From: Microbacteriaceae bacterium
GTDB taxonomy: Bacteria; Actinomycetota; Actinomycetes; Actinomycetales; Microbacteriaceae
Reading direction: 5' to 3'
NCBI GenBank assembly: GCA_030840185.1
Contig: JAUZFY010000288.1
Location: 1-6,288 of the forward strand
DNA length: 6,288 nucleotides
The notes under the pieces were generated by a model, which worked only from the letters and a program-made list of their open reading frames with translations, was not told where the DNA came from and searched no databases. Position numbers and translations under genes: made by a program. Of the stretch, positions 5,777 through 6,288 are shown in pieces. Position 1 is the first letter of the stretch; the number at the start of each line of letters is the position of its first letter.

Positions 5777-6288
5777 TTGGCAGGCAAGGCAGCGCCGCGG
5801 GGCTCGGGGTCGAAAGCCGCGCCGTCAAAGACGAGCGTGTCGATCCCGCAGCTCAGCTGGGACAAAGTTAGACCGGCGCCCGTCGTGCTCGTATCTGGAA
5901 CCGAGTCGTTCCTCGCGGAACGAGCCATCCGCATGCTCCGCGACACCCTCCGCGCCGAAGACCCGAGCATCGAGATCAGCGACCTCGAGGCCGACAGCTA
6001 CGCTCCCGGGCAACTTCTGACCCTCGCAAGCCCATCCCTGTTCGGGGAACCGCGGATGATCCGGGTAAGCGGTGTCGAGAAGTGCACCGACGCCTTCATT
6101 GCCGAGACCATCGCCTACCTTGACTCGCCGGCGGAGGACACCTACCTCGTGCTGCGACACGGCGGCGGGGTTCGCGGCAAAAAGCTCCTCGACGCGATCC
6201 GTGCTGGTCTCGGAAGCGGCATCGAGATTGCCTGCGCGGAGTTGAAGAAGGATTCCGACAAGCTCGAATTCGCGGCGGCGGAGTTCGC
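5777..6288 (+). CDS. holA: DNA polymerase III delta subunit, 5' part (runs off window)
   Basis: HolA is the delta subunit of the clamp-loader complex, which opens the beta sliding clamp and loads it on primed DNA. The TTG at 5777 is chosen because GAGGGAG (5765-5771) lies 5 nt upstream. 170 codons are visible without a stop and the 3' part is outside the window. After a polar, basic N-terminal tail (about 1-22), family features appear: VVLVSGTESFLAERAIRML (35-53), a Walker-like start without a true P-loop as usual for delta; SLFGEPRMIRVSGVEK (about 86-101); and DTYLVLRHGGGVRGKKLLDA (about 117-136), a strong HolA signature. In Actinobacteria holA commonly follows comEC. Here the arsR-exporter operon lies between them on the opposite strand, so holA must have its own promoter. 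Confidence 0.92.
   Translation, partial: MAGKAAPRGSGSKAAPSKTSVSIPQLSWDKVRPAPVVLVSGTESFLAERAIRMLRDTLRAEDPSIEISDLEADSYAPGQLLTLASPSLFGEPRMIRVSGVEKCTDAFIAETIAYLDSPAEDTYLVLRHGGGVRGKKLLDAIRAGLGSGIEIACAELKKDSDKLEFAAAEF

Noticed and set aside
5607..6020. Plus-strand frame of 137 codons overlapping the start of holA
   Set aside because: It is out of frame with HolA, basic and low in structure. HolA has a good ribosome binding site and family motifs.
1..6288. CRISPR array, tRNA or rRNA gene
   Set aside because: There are no regularly spaced repeats of 20-40 bp with spacers, and no cloverleaf or rRNA-like sequence was recognised. The 12-bp-spaced motif array is too short to be CRISPR.

Overview
The window is high-GC DNA with the gene content and order of an Actinomycetota chromosome, most likely Microbacteriaceae. 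That placement is inferred from protein style and from the comEC-holA neighbourhood; no marker gene is present. It holds the right-hand end of an integrated mobile element next to the host genes the element interrupts.

Left part (1 to about 2310): end of a prophage or integrative element. The first 305 bases hold no convincing gene. They contain a cluster of five GTGCGAC/GTCGCAC motifs, three of them spaced exactly 12 bp apart, and a rightward intrinsic terminator that probably serves a gene lying left of the window. Leftward genes follow: a small helix-turn-helix protein (306-605) and a large serine integrase of about 510 aa (760-2292).

Junction (about 2295-2335): the integrase start codon lies only about 20 bp from the point where comEC-derived sequence begins. 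The remaining comEC frame starts at the conserved SGANC motif in the middle of the membrane (competence) domain. The element has therefore integrated inside comEC, and the 5' half of the gene should lie beyond the other end of the element, outside the window.

Right part (2311-6288): host chromosome. The 3' part of comEC (half of the channel domain plus the complete metallo-beta-lactamase-like domain) is open to its natural stop. A convergent two-gene metal-resistance operon follows on the minus strand: an ArsR/SmtB repressor and a cation diffusion facilitator exporter, overlapping by 4 nt, with an inverted repeat over the repressor's start codon. A structured non-coding interval (5440-5776) with two strong inverted repeats comes next, then the start of holA (DNA polymerase III delta subunit), which runs off the window.

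Functionally, the most notable feature is the integration site. While the element is resident it splits the DNA-uptake channel gene, and precise excision by the serine integrase would restore it. This resembles the comK (Listeria) and comGC (Lactococcus TP901-1) integration sites, but targets comEC.
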